Assembly (NCBI GenBank): GCA_013398615.1
Contig: VZSR01000514.1
Span: 10,832,116-10,896,115, forward strand
Source of the DNA: Brachypodius melanocephalos
Taxonomy: Eukaryota > Chordata > Aves > Passeriformes > Pycnonotidae
Direction of reading: 5' to 3'
DNA: 64,000 nucleotides
Positions 48,970-60,082 of the stretch are shown here, in pieces. Under the pieces are notes generated by a model. It worked only from the letters and a program-made list of their open reading frames with translations. It had not been told where the DNA came from and searched no databases. Each line of letters opens with the position of its first letter. Position 1 is the stretch's first letter. Made by a program: the position numbers and the translations under genes.

Positions 48970-49840
48970 TAGTTACAAACTGAGCATAAAGTTAAACGCA
49001 AATGGGAGCAATTCCTGATGCATGCCTAAAATATGGAGCTAGTCTCCCATGGTTTCTTCCTTTTAGTTTAATTAATCCTGAAAATTAATTGCTGCACATG
49101 ATTTGGTTAGTCAAAATAGAGGAGTCAGATTATAAATAGATTTTTTTAAACAAGTGACATGAAACCATGATACAAAAGTTCACAGTAATTAGCCCCCTAC
49201 TAACAGTTAAATAGAAATTAGAGTATGCCTGTTTTGGTTCTTTTCCTTTTATCAAAATGATCTACTTTCATTTTTTCCTTTTTCCTGATCAGATTTTTAT
49301 CACACTGGACCGGTGACCCATATGTAGAATGCCGTGAAAAAATAGGAAATAGTTTTATCTTATCATAATCTCCCTCAAATTTTCCTCTCTATTTTGATGT
49401 ATATTGTTCCAAAGGTACAATTTTATTTGAAATTGAGTTCATTTCAGACTCTGAAGTCAAATTTAATTTTAAGTGTTTTTATTGTAGGATAGTTTGGTTT
49501 TTTTTTTTTTTAGTGAGCAATTAGAATTGTAGTAAATAACCAGCACTGAGTTTCTGCTCGGCAAATGTAACTGTTTCAAAGGCAGATACAGATCAAGAAT
49601 TGACATTTATTCCCTCACTGTTACCCACACTTTAGAATTTTTCAAATGCTTTTATTCACTATCGCCTCTGGACCAGCATCATCAAAACATTATGTTTGGA
49701 AAGATCATTCCTGTAGGCACTCTGCACTGCAGGAGTGCAGCTTTTCAGACTGCCTGTATCAGTTTTGGATGGAAATCTCTGCACTGTCACTTCAGAGAAC
49801 TCAGTCCAGCAGGTGGTTTATGATGCTGAGAAAGCTGTAC

Positions 49841-49841
<1 letters not shown>
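48970..49841. other. AT-rich stretch without a recognised gene
   Basis: AT-rich DNA with a 14-base T run at 49498-49511. No gene, RNA gene or retroposed cDNA was recognised upstream of the following A run. Confidence 0.5.

Positions 49842-49869
<28 letters not shown>
49842..49869. repeat. (A)28 homopolymer run
   Basis: Twenty-eight uninterrupted A residues. It could be the tail of a retroposed sequence, but CR1 does not use poly(A) tails, no recognisable cDNA precedes it and no target-site duplication is evident. A simple expanded A run is the default reading; length may also be affected by sequencing slippage. Confidence 0.9.
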
Positions 49870-49871
<2 letters not shown>

Positions 49872-50357
49872 AACGTTGGATTTTGTTAGTAGAAACAAAG
49901 TTTAATGTGGATCCATGCCAAGGAAGATGAGGTTTACAAGTCCAATACTCTTGGTGCACACGAGACATTATATCAGTGGTGAGAAATTTATTGCAATCAT
50001 CTTCCTATTTCCATTTCTGCCTCCTTTTTGGTGACATAATAGTATAAAGAGGAAAGGTCACACCTTGATGCCAAGATGATTCATAACTTTAATACCAGAA
50101 GGAACAATTGACCTAAACAATCTTTGGCTAAAGTGTATTTCCAGCAGTGCTCTCAGTCTTGATCTGAAGCCAAGCAAATAGAGAAATATCCACCGCAAGG
50201 ATGTTGTGAGATGTTCAGAACCACCTGCCTGAGGAAGGAGGTTGATACCCAGTGGAAGGCCTCTGAGAAGCCGAGGCAGAGCTGACCAAGCTCTACATGT
50301 TATTGTCCTTCAGTGGAGATAGGCCCATGGCAGGGGCTTCTCTGCAGGGTGGCTCTT
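49870..50357. other. Stretch left of the LTR, nothing recognised
   Basis: Unique-looking sequence with no gene or repeat recognised. Confidence 0.5.
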
Positions 50358-50590
50358 GTTGTGATGCCTTAAGTTTGAGCTTTCATATTTTTCAGATTCT
50401 GTGTTGCCCAGGGGTGCAGTTCAGAGCAGGGAGACAAAACAAATCCTTTTCCTGCTGGAGAACAAGGACAACTTTCAGGCCCAAAACCGCAAACAACGTC
50501 GGACTGAAGGGAGGAACAAGAAGGATGGGACCTCACAACCTGAAGTTGGAATTGGACAATTAAACCCCAATATGCAAATGGACCAAAACT

Positions 50591-50598
50591 TATAAAAG
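50591..50598 (+). promoter_or_regulatory. TATA box of the solo LTR
   Basis: TATAAAAG lies about 117 bases upstream of the AATAAA signal, the arrangement expected for the U3 promoter of a retroviral LTR. Whether it is still active cannot be told from sequence. Confidence 0.7.
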
Positions 50599-50707
50599 TG
50601 TGAGACCTCATGACCGTTTGTCCATTTTGTGACCATTCTGGGTCCACCTTGGGTGCAGCCCTGGCCAGGCTCTTGTCCTGCCCATGGTGTACCCTTCAAG
50701 GCCTTTC

Positions 50708-50713
50708 AATAAA
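50708..50713 (+). terminator. Polyadenylation signal of the solo LTR
   Basis: AATAAA followed within about 25 bases by TTTATTTTCTTGCTCTGTCC, a T-rich downstream element. In LTRs this signal defines the R-U5 boundary. Confidence 0.75.
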
Positions 50714-50779
50714 TCTCTATTTTATTTTCTTGCTCTGTCCAGTCTCTGTTTCAGGTCAGCCTTCCTAAGGCATCAGTTG

Positions 50780-53773
50780 TACTCACTGTAACTAGCCTGC
50801 AAGTTATGATGGTTTCCCCAATGTAGAGCATTGACAAAGCCATGGATACACAAAAGGGATGAAACCAAGATCCAAGACAGCACAATGGCATTTGCTGCTT
50901 TGGGAAGCTGCTGCTGGGGCAGTGAGGTGAAACTCCTTCCATTGCTTTGCCTGCATTGTTTGGCTCTGCACAAAGGCAGGCAGGAGATGGCAACGAGAGA
51001 GCAGAAACAACATGGGAGGGAGAAATCTGGGCCACCATTCCTGGGTCTGAACTGCAGCTCTGGGAAGAGACCTGAGAGTAGGAAAATGCCACAGATACAG
51101 CCCCAGCCCTGACTGTGGTGTGTTGGAAGCATTTGGACTCCATAGGAAGTTCTACTTACATCAGGTTAATATTATCCAGAGGACACCAAGCCAAGCTGTC
51201 AGAAAAACTACTGCTTTAAAAAACCAGGAACTGTGTCACAGCATGACAAACATATGCACAGATTGATTTTGGCTACAACCCAAGAAATCCGTACAACCAA
51301 AGAGCCCAGCTTTTCGTTGTAGCCACGAGGACACAATTAGGATCTAAACCTGCTCCTGCAGCAGTCAGGCAAGCAAGGAAAAGCCAATGGCTCTTGAAAT
51401 ACTTCTGCGGGAAGAAAAATTTGATACCAAGTATGACAAGAAAAATTGTAAAAGAGAAAATAGAAGCAAATGAAGATGTGAGCTGTATGCTTGGCAAAAC
51501 AGGCTTGGGTCGGAATAAACCAGAGAAATCCAAAATAAAGACAGGAATCTTGAAACGGGTGATTAACAAAAACATAGACCAAGGTTCAGAAGTTTTTGTT
51601 GTGTCCAGAAGATCCCATGTGAAGGGGCAGATTGTCTCATACTCCTGTGCTAGCCCTTAAATCCAATTACATCTGGTAGAAATAAAAGCTGACAGACACA
51701 GCAGGTGTTATCAACGTGATTTTTGGGAAGCTGCCATCCATACATGGAGCATCACCAAGACCCAAATGGGCACCTTTGGCAACCTCAGCAAAGAACCTGG
51801 CTATTGAATTAGAAAGTGTTTTCCTAGCCCAGAACACAGAGGGTTGTTGAGGGCGACAGAGCATGGAGCCAGCTATTACTGAGCTGCTGCTCATGGCTCC
51901 CTGAGTGACCACAGACAGCACCTTAGACCACTCCACATCTTCCCCAAATTCCTCTCAAGTTTGCTTTTACTCCCCAAAACCCCAAGCTAGTTTCTCTTTT
52001 CATTTGCTTCTCACACAGGAGCTAAATAAAATCCTGTGCGAGTTTTGAAAAGAGGTAATAAAGATAACATCCTGTCTTTAGATTAGAGAGTAAAAAGGGA
52101 TGGAAGGGATGCATAATCAACCTCGAGGACATAAACTGCCAAAAGAGCCTGGGAATTGGAATGAAAATTTAGTCTGGGTAGAGTTTGCTGTTAATTGACA
52201 CTTGAGGAGGTCCTTGAGCATTCCCTGGAATTTAGCAGTAAGCTCTACCCAAAGTGAAATCCTGCAGTTTGGCGGGGCAGTGTGTCTGCATGGTTTGTGT
52301 ACAGTACAACCTTTTTGGTTTTGCACTGCAAATACCAACTCTGTGCAATCTGCAGTGACACATCACCATGTCACCAGTCCCAACTCCATTGGTGTCTTCC
52401 TCTTCCATGTAAAGACTTTTAAATGGTGCCTGGTAACTTCATGTAGATGATCACAGCTCTAATTTACACCACACTCCCAAGCTCCATGTTTATGACCCCA
52501 AGATCTGGTCACATTACAAACATTTAAAAAATACAATTATATTATCCTGATTTGCATCAATGCCCATTTGCAATTCTCCTAACTTTGTCTTTTTTCATGT
52601 TTCCTTTTGTTTCCCTGCCCCACAGACTGCAGAGCACCCACTGCACAGTGCCCAGTTCATGGGTGGGGAAATGCCACACAGAGAAATTCCTAACTCAGCC
52701 CCAGTCCTACGGGGATCCTGCAGAACTGAAAGGAAGTGAAGCCTTTAAAACCAAGTCCTGACTACCAAACTGGCCTTTTTTCCTCCCAGGAAGTCATTAA
52801 GCCCCTGCAAAATCTTGAACCTCTATCACAATAGCATTTGCAAAAGAGGATTTTAATGTTTAAACAGTGCTTGAGTTAAAAATATATTGAACATTCCATT
52901 TACATTTTGGACAAAGTATATTGAATTTACCATGAAAATATTCCTATAGAGGCAAGATAAAATAAATGAAAAGACAGCTCTCCTTGTATTTAATTTTTTT
53001 TTTCTGTAGAACTAATATAGGATTAAAGAGGAAAACCTGGTAGCTGCAGGAACAAGTTTGAGCAATCACTCGTCACTTGCAGTTAGCACAAAAATGTATT
53101 ATAACAAGATATTACTTGTAGAATTTCCTCTATAAATCTTTTATTCATTCCAAGGAATCCCAGGTCAGGCATTTGCCATACTGCATTGTCAAAAATAATG
53201 CCCAGCATAAATGGTGTGCGAGAGACCATGAACATCAGAGATAACAAGAGTACTAACACCTTATGGGCCTTAAAAACCCAGAAGTGGTATTTCTGGTCTC
53301 TCATTAAAACTGGAATAAAAATATTGTTTAAGAATGACTTTTATGCTTAACTATTAAATGCAGCATTGATTCTTTGCTTATGGTTTCCTCTACTTTTCTT
53401 GTTATAAATTGCTGAGTGAATGTAAACAAGAAAGTAAATTTTTATGGCCCCCGTTCTGTTGCTGGGCAAGAGAATAACTGAGAGCTGAAACAACCTGGCA
53501 ACCTAAATGAGCATCAGGAGCAGGAGAACACCTGTAAAACACCACCCAGAACTACAAGAAGGAAGAACAAAACCGGTTGAGAGGGAGGCACGGTGCAAAC
53601 CAGAGTGTTTCCATGGAGGTCAGGAAATTTTGGGCAATTTTTGGGGGTGAAAGAGATGTAGGCTCTGACCTGTATCCTGATAATTCCATGTGCATTTACC
53701 AAACCTGCTGAGTTCCTTTCTTTCTTTCTTGTGTTGGACCAGCTGAGAGTTGAGGTTTCTTTCATCAGTTAAT
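50780..53773. other. Stretch without a recognised gene
   Basis: Overlapping chance frames at 50751-51143 (up to 130 codons) and 51273-51660 on both strands; none shows a domain. The 52800-53000 part is AT-rich. No other repeat or RNA gene was recognised. Confidence 0.5.

Positions 53774-53821
<48 letters not shown>
53774..53821. repeat. Perfect (GATA)12 microsatellite
   Basis: Forty-eight bases of uninterrupted GATA repeats. A perfect tetranucleotide array of this length is usually polymorphic in bird populations. Confidence 0.97.
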
Positions 53822-53822
<1 letters not shown>

Positions 53823-56794
53823 CCTTACCAGTTCTTAAAACTGATTTGTAGTTCAGATTTTGCAGGTGAGAGATTTCTCTCTTGGAGCTACTCCCCTCTG
53901 CAGCTCACGGCAGGACTGGGAACTGCTCCCTGATTTTCAGGGGACTGCTCCTCCAGGCATGACTGCAGCCCCAGCTAAGTGAGGGATTACTCTGGTGGTT
54001 TGGAGAGGGTGAACTCACACTTAGGATGGACTTCCAGATGCCCAGTGCAGAGCTGGGGTTGTGCCAGAGCAGCACTGACCTCGACTCTCAGCATTCATCC
54101 TGCCTGAACACCCACACCTTCACTAATGGGTTGTGCCTTTTGGCTTTTCCTAAAGCTCACCCAGAAAACACAATTTGACAGCTGCTACTTGCTACTGAGG
54201 ACACTCTGCTGAGTCTTTCCTTTTTCAGATTTCCATATTTAAATCTTGATTAGGTTTTTGTAACAGTTTCTTTGGCTATAGTTCTCTCTCTGCATTGTCT
54301 TTCTAGCCTGTTTGTCCTGCTGTACTCTCCCCATTGGGAAAAGCCACTGCCAAATTCCCATTGGTTTCCATCTCTTAGCTGCTTTTTCTTCCAGATTCGG
54401 CTGATTTGGGAGTGTGAGGGCAGAGGGTGTGGGATAACAGTGGGAAATGTGAGCTGGTATGGCTGCAGGGTGACTGCAGGGAGATCAAGAGAGCCTAAGC
54501 AAGGCAAGTTTATAAAGTGACTTCTGCCAAAACTCCTGGCGCATTTCTATCTCAAACAGGTAAGCAAGCTGGGAGTTCATCTCCTTCTGGGAGAGGTTCT
54601 CCTTTCTTTCCCCCCGCTTTAATCTTTTCAGCAATTCTTTATTTTCTTCTAATTCATCCCTCAGCTTTTTTCTTTCATTTCTCTTTCTCTTAACTTCCAG
54701 AGGCCATGAGGGTAAGAAACAGCTTTTCTCCCAACTCACTTACCACAAACACATGAAAAAAAAAATTTAAAAAAGGGGATTTCCCAGATTCTCTAACAGA
54801 TCCTTGCTTTCACTGTAGAAGCACAAGGCATGTTTCCTTCAGCTGTAGAAAATGGAGAGCAAAGGAGAGGAGGGGAAACATTAAATGGAAGGTGACCTCT
54901 GTGTTTTGGTCTCTGCTCTAGAAGCTGCAGACTGAACCAGACTCTCTGATAACATCAAGTCTCAAGGAGACCTAAGGTAGGATAGCCAAGGATGACACCA
55001 TGCCCTTAATTTTCGTCAGACTTGGAAGATGGCATCCGAATTTTCTCAGCACGAAATTTGGAACTGCTGCAATAGCTCATGCAAGTTCAAATGCCTGAGA
55101 GCCACACAACATCACTGTATGTCCTATGGGCAACAACAACAACATCAAAAACTAATGTGCAAATGTTTGAAAGGATATTTCCAGTTAGGAGGGGTTTTAT
55201 ACCCCACTTAGAAAGGGTGCTGCTGTGTTTCCAAGAGTTACTGTCTCAGCTACAGAGCTCCCATGAAAGGGAAAATTATAACCATAAAGGGAAAATTATA
55301 ACTGATCAAATTTTAAAGAAACCTCTAAAAATAGCTTGTCTAAAGCCCATAATATCACAATGATAAAGTCTGAGATCTCAGACCCTCCCAGAGCTTAGAG
55401 CAAGATCCATGCCATTAGGAAGTTTGGACTTTTCCATTAATTTCTCCCCGGGATACAGACATTGCTTTTGACTCCATAGGCTTGAAAGGTAAAGAGCTGA
55501 AGCATCTTTCCAGTCCCAACTGGAATATCCCTAAACTCCCATCCAGCAGTGCCTGGAAAATGAGATTTAGCACTAAGCAGAAATTTGTCTTCCATAAGAT
55601 GTGGGTGTGTCCTTGCTTCCAGTTCCAGAAAACCAGGACTTGGGAGCAGTGGGTGGGCTGGAGAGAGCCCTGGCAATGATGGATTTGCAGACAACACAGG
55701 GGATTTGGTTAGAAGTGCAAGATAATTACAGTTTGTTATCCTGCACTTCAGTTATCGCAGCAACACTAAACCATCCATCCAGGGGCTATTTGGGATGGAA
55801 GATGACCTCTAAAGTTAAGCAGACATTACTAATAACCACTTTCTTTCCCATTAATATAATAAACACTGGTGATAGGGACCTCATCTTTTGAAGTCCTACA
55901 GTGTTCACTAAAAGATTAAAAAAACCCAACCTCTCAATAGCCAGAGCAACTTTTGCTTGAGCACAGTTTCTTCCAGTTACAAGGTATTTATCAGCAGCAG
56001 CAACACAATTTGTATTATACAGCCTTAACAGCTCAGTGTTAAAATTTATACCAATCAGCAGAGTCATTAACTCCTACATTTGCCTTCCCCTAATCCGCTG
56101 TTAGATTAAACGGTTCAATTAATAATAAATATTAGCAGTTTATTAGATGAATAGTTACCCCACTACATTAGTGTGTGTCATTGCAGAGAGACTGAAATGA
56201 AGCACCAGTTTCCCACTAAATCATTTTTAGCCAGGCACTGTACCATATGTTGTTCTGCTGCACTCCTCTCTTCTTTACACAAAACAAAGCCAAAACCTTT
56301 GGCTTCACCTGCCACTTCTCGTTATTCAGCCACGGCCCAAGGATCTCGATGGAAATGAGGAACCAGGCTGTGCTCTGAGCAAAGCCATTGAACTCAGCAG
56401 GCTGCAGGAGGGCAGCCAGCACAGGCTTTGACCCACTTATTTGAGAAAATTACCCCCGGACAACGAGCTAATCCTCCCCAATAAGCCTGGCTATGGGCAG
56501 GAGGAAGCACCAGATTAGTGAATTTGGTTTGCTGAAGGGACTGATCCTTAGCAGCTGGAGAGGCTGTGCTATCCCAGGCTGAAAATCCTGGTGTGATAAC
56601 CTGCCAAATTGTTGCATCTGTACATGATCTGTTTCCATCTACAAAACGGATTGCAAAATTTTCTAATTTTATAAGGCAGAGGAAGGATCAGCTAAGGGGG
56701 AAAGTTCGTTACATTGTCCAGGAAACTCCTGTTAATATTCATTTGCTTTTTGTCAAACATCCATGGTTATAAATACACAGATCAGTTTTCAAGC
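53822..56794. other. Stretch without a firmly recognised gene
   Basis: Contains a purine-biased minus strand at 54485-54740 with an 84-codon frame rich in K, E, R and L (coiled-coil-like), a near-tandem of AAGGGAAAATTATAAC at about 55266-55300 and a CAA run at 55131-55146. The open frame has no supporting splice sites and may result from strand bias alone. Otherwise AT-leaning unique sequence. Confidence 0.45.
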
Positions 56795-57115
56795 ATGTGG
56801 CCTAACTGGTGGGAGAGTGGGGGGATGGCAGTCAGGATGCTGGACTCTGTTCCCAGCCTCATCCCTGGCTGGTCATTTGATTTCTTCCAGCTCTCCCAGC
56901 CATGACTAATGAAGACTCTTCTCATCGTTGTAAATTCATCCTTTCCAGACCTGACCTTTCCTTATAATTCTCTACTTCTTTTGCCTCTTCCCTGGGTTAA
57001 TCCCATCCTGCCTTGGGCCTCAGTTTCCCCCATCCATAAAAATAGGATAATGATATATTTAATAAAGTCTCTTTGGATGCAAAGCACTGCCAGGGATGAT
57101 TAAAGATATAAGCAG
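56795..57115 (+). mobile_element. MIR-like SINE, near full length with an internal insertion, sense
   Basis: The 5' part, ACTGGTGGGAGAGTGGGGG, ATGGCAGTCAGGATGCTGG, ACTCTGTTCCCAGCCTCATC and CCTGGCTGG at 56803-56871, follows MIR-type sequence (GTGGTTAGAGCA, GGAGTCAGGAGACCTGGGTT, CCCAGCTCTGCCACTGGC). The 3' part resumes at 57004 with CTTGGGCCTCAGTTTCCCCC, ATCCATAAAAATAGGATAAT and GATGCAAAGCACTGCCAGGG, matching TGCCTCAGTTTCCCCATCTG, TAAAATGGGGATAAT and TGTAAAGCGCTT. Between them lie roughly 130 bases, of which some may be decayed MIR sequence and some an insertion. This is the clearest MIR copy in the window. Confidence 0.65.
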
Positions 57116-58587
57116 GGAGTCACAAATACCTTGGACTGTATTTAGCTCAGGGATTTTTGTGGAGGGGTCAAAAATATGTTTTCATGCTCGTTTCTGCTTG
57201 TAGTTGATGTGAAACAGCAAATCTTCAAGAAAATCAAGGAGGTTTGCAAAACTGCCTGAAAACCTTGATCAGGTCAAGCAGCTCTACTTGAACTGGCATT
57301 TCCCACAGGAAAGAAGAATTTCCATCCTCTCCTGAAGTTTGAAACATCTTTGATTTGCACAAAGGGAGTGTGGCAGAAGTCCTCATCATCTTGGCATGAC
57401 ACTGGTTGAAAAGATCATGGTCTGCCTGCTCTTCTGAGTCCACAGAGACAGTAAAAATGATTTAACTTAGGAAATGTGCACAATGGTGTATTCCTAACTC
57501 CCATGGATGAGAATAGTTGGGGGTGCATGACTACAGTCCCACGCACAGAGATGGGATAATTACAGTTGTACAGTAGTGGAGGCATTCCCAATATCCCATA
57601 ATTAATTTACAGAGTATTTCCACCTCCTTTCCTCCCATTAAGTGTAGAGAAAATAAATGTTCTTAGGAGTTGGCAGTTTCTCTTTAGTTTGCATATTCCT
57701 CCTAAATATGAACATTATGTTGTTTACTCATCTGTTAATGACAGCTGATTATCAAACCATAAATATACATGTATCTAATGGTTTGTGAACATTAAACATT
57801 GGGATGCAATAAATGTGGCTGCATGCAGGAACCCAGCACTCAACAATTCCCATTTAGCACTTCAGCCTCTGTCACGGTGTCTCAATCTGGGCACTGTCAC
57901 TTCTCATAGATAAGGAGAACTGAATTTCCCAGCTCCTGTTCAGATTTTTTTTTTGTTGCCACATGCACACAGATTGGGGTTTATTTAGCCTTAGTCCTGG
58001 CTCTTCTGCTCCCTCTACACTGAGGAGCTCCCACTTCGTAGGTTTGGGGTTTTTCACTCTCTCTAATGCTAATTCCATCCTTTTCCCTTACCTTTTGTAG
58101 CCAAAGCCCATGAAGCATCTGGTTTTTATTTTCTATCCACCCTTTTTCTTAAATCTTGCTGAAATTCTACTGCTGAAATTATGTCCCCCTGTTGCTCTGA
58201 TCACATGAACGTCTGCTTCCTTGAAGTCCTTCCTAATGTGTGATGTTGCAGAGGTAACCTAATTTTCTTTTGTGTCACCTCTCTTCCAGCTCTAAATTTA
58301 CTTTTCTTTTCTTGCAGTCCTCCCAAATTCCTCTTTCTCTATGTGCCACAACTCACTCCCCACTCGGTACTAGCAAAGTTCTCTGAAAAACTCAAGCTGG
58401 ACAGAAAACAATGTTTTGGTTCTGAATTCTTGAGAAAGATTAAGGGAACTATGCGGAACTCTGATGTTTTTGAGCTTGGAGAAAAACCCAAGAAACAGGC
58501 AACTCCTCCCTTAGAGCCAACATGCAAAATGCTGAGCATATCAACTCTCTTCATATTCACTACCCTCAGCTTTGGCTCTATTTGAGG
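57116..58587. other. Stretch without a recognised gene
   Basis: Mixed DNA, pyrimidine-rich at about 57940-58340 with acceptor-like CTTCCAG and CTTGCAG strings near 58286 and 58317. The frame that follows (58343-58585, 80 codons) resembles no protein I know and ends at a stop without a donor, so I do not call an exon. Confidence 0.45.
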
Positions 58588-58758
58588 TGGGAATAACCCA
58601 GAGAAGCTGCCCCTGGATGCCTGGAATGTCCAAGGCCAGGTTGGATGGGGCTTGGAGCAGCCTGGGACAGTGAAAGGTGTCCCTGCCCATGGCAGGGGTG
58701 GAACTGGATGATCTTAAAGGTCCCTTCCAACCCAAATGATTCTATAATTCTGTGACTG
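58588..58758 (+). mobile_element. CR1 LINE 3' end, passerine type, sense
   Basis: AACCCAGAGAAGCTGCCCC, GTCCAAGGCCAGGTTGGATG, GGGCTTGGAGCAGCCTGGGA, GTGTCCCTGCCCATGGCAGG, GGAACTGGATGATCTTAAAG, GTCCCTTCCAACCCAAATGA and TTCTATAATTCTGTGACTG form a well-preserved CR1 3' end with its terminal octamer repeats. It is the best preserved of the short copies and so probably among the youngest. Confidence 0.92.
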
Positions 58759-59985
58759 AGAGCATCTTCCCACTCCAAAGCCTCTGGGAATAGCAGCATT
58801 TCTTGTCCTGTGCATCTAAGGATAAAACTGACAGGTCCATGCTCTGTCTTGTTAATGCATCTGAACAGTCTTTCCAATTTCTGCAGATCTTGGGGTTTAA
58901 ATTCAAAATTCAAGGGAGAATTTTGCATCACACCAGTGTGCTCCCAACTGCACTGAGCATTATGCCATTGCTTTGGATGGAATCAGAATAGCTTGGTCAA
59001 CTATATTTGGACAACTCCTAAGGAATATGATGAGCATTTCTTGTCTCACAAGTAGCTTTTGGAATTCCTCAAGATAAGATGAGGCATATGTGTAATTTTC
59101 AAGCCTGCCATTTTTATGCTGTTCCAAGTTACAGAAAACATTTAGCAATTTTGATCAAACAAAAGCACTGCTGTGATATAATTCTAGAAGCAACGTATGA
59201 AAATTTTCATTTGTCTCTTTAGCAATTATTGATGAAGGGAATAAAGCTGCAGGTGAACACAAAGGGCTGGCTGTTTGCATTCCTGCACTGCCAGCACGCC
59301 AGATTGGAGAGCAAGCAAGTCATTTTGCCTGGAACTAAACCAGTGGAGTGCTGACAGATAGGTGTTTGTGCAGTGCAGCTCAGCGATGAAAATAAGCTGT
59401 TACTGCTCACACTGACCCAAGCTATTTGATTACTGAATGACACTTTTCTTTCTCAAGTGAGTCAGGAGGGTTTATTGGGGTGATGTTGGTTCAATGCCCA
59501 GCAATGCTGAGCACCACAGGATCTCAGGTGCCCTGTGAGATCTGTATTTGTGGGGCTGACTCCCAGGGAGGTGTTGGCCATTCTCTCCCACCTCGCTTTT
59601 ATTGCACGAGTCGAGAGAATTGAATAACAGTAGCTGGATGTTTTAAAAGGGCCGTAGAGTTTTATGGCTGGTTAATAACAGAGGTGTGTCTAGAGGTTAA
59701 GAAGAGCCATAGCTCATGATTCCTCACAATTGCTGCCAGAGCTGGGCAGGAGACTTGCCGGGGAGCAGAAGGAACACCAGGAACTGGCAGGGACAGGGGC
59801 AGAGCCATGGCATGTATCAGGACACTGAGCCCAGCACTGCCCGCTCCTCCCAGCCACCCCAGTCAGGAGGGGGCTGCACAGCACAACACCCTGAGAGCGA
59901 AGGCAGATCTGCTCTGATCTCTGAGCTCTTTGATCTTTACAGATGCCCAGGGAGGAGAGGGATGCTCCAAACCCACCAGGATGCT
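58759..59985. other. Stretch without a recognised gene
   Basis: Unique-looking sequence, GC-richer from 59720, with a few chance frames on both strands. Confidence 0.5.
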
Positions 59986-60082
59986 TTCCTGTGTCACCTG
60001 CTGTAGGTGACCCTGCCTAGGCAGAGAGGTTGTGGATGATCTCCAGAGGTCCCTTCCAATCCTAACAATTCTGTGAATCCTT
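59986..60082 (+). mobile_element. CR1 LINE 3' end of a further type, sense
   Basis: CCTGTGTCACCTGCTGTAGG, TGACCCTGCCTAGGCAGAG, GTTGTGGATGATCTCCAGAG, GTCCCTTCCAATCCTAACA and ATTCTGTGAATCC match the CR1 subtype whose 3' region has CTGCTGTAGGTGACCCTGCC. This subtype word is not present in the other copies of the window. Confidence 0.85.

Larger units (their letters stand above)
50362..50775 (+). mobile_element. Complete solo LTR of an endogenous retrovirus
   Basis: A 414-base element with perfect 10-base inverted ends, TGATGCCTTA at 50362-50371 and TAAGGCATCA at 50766-50775, flanked by a 4-base target duplication GTTG (50358-50361 and 50776-50779). Internally it has a TATAAAAG box at 50591-50598 and an AATAAA poly(A) signal at 50708-50713, which sets a U3-R-U5 order on the plus strand. 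No primer-binding site, internal retroviral sequence or second LTR is adjacent, so the internal part was lost by recombination between two LTRs. The sequence type is one I recall as common in passerines; a 4-base duplication fits class I (ERV1-like) integration. The short frames inside are not viral genes. Confidence 0.9.

Noticed and set aside
58280..58585. Possible exon after acceptor-like CTTCCAG or CTTGCAG
   Set aside because: The pyrimidine tract is long-range composition bias, the frame matches no protein I know and ends in a stop with no donor.
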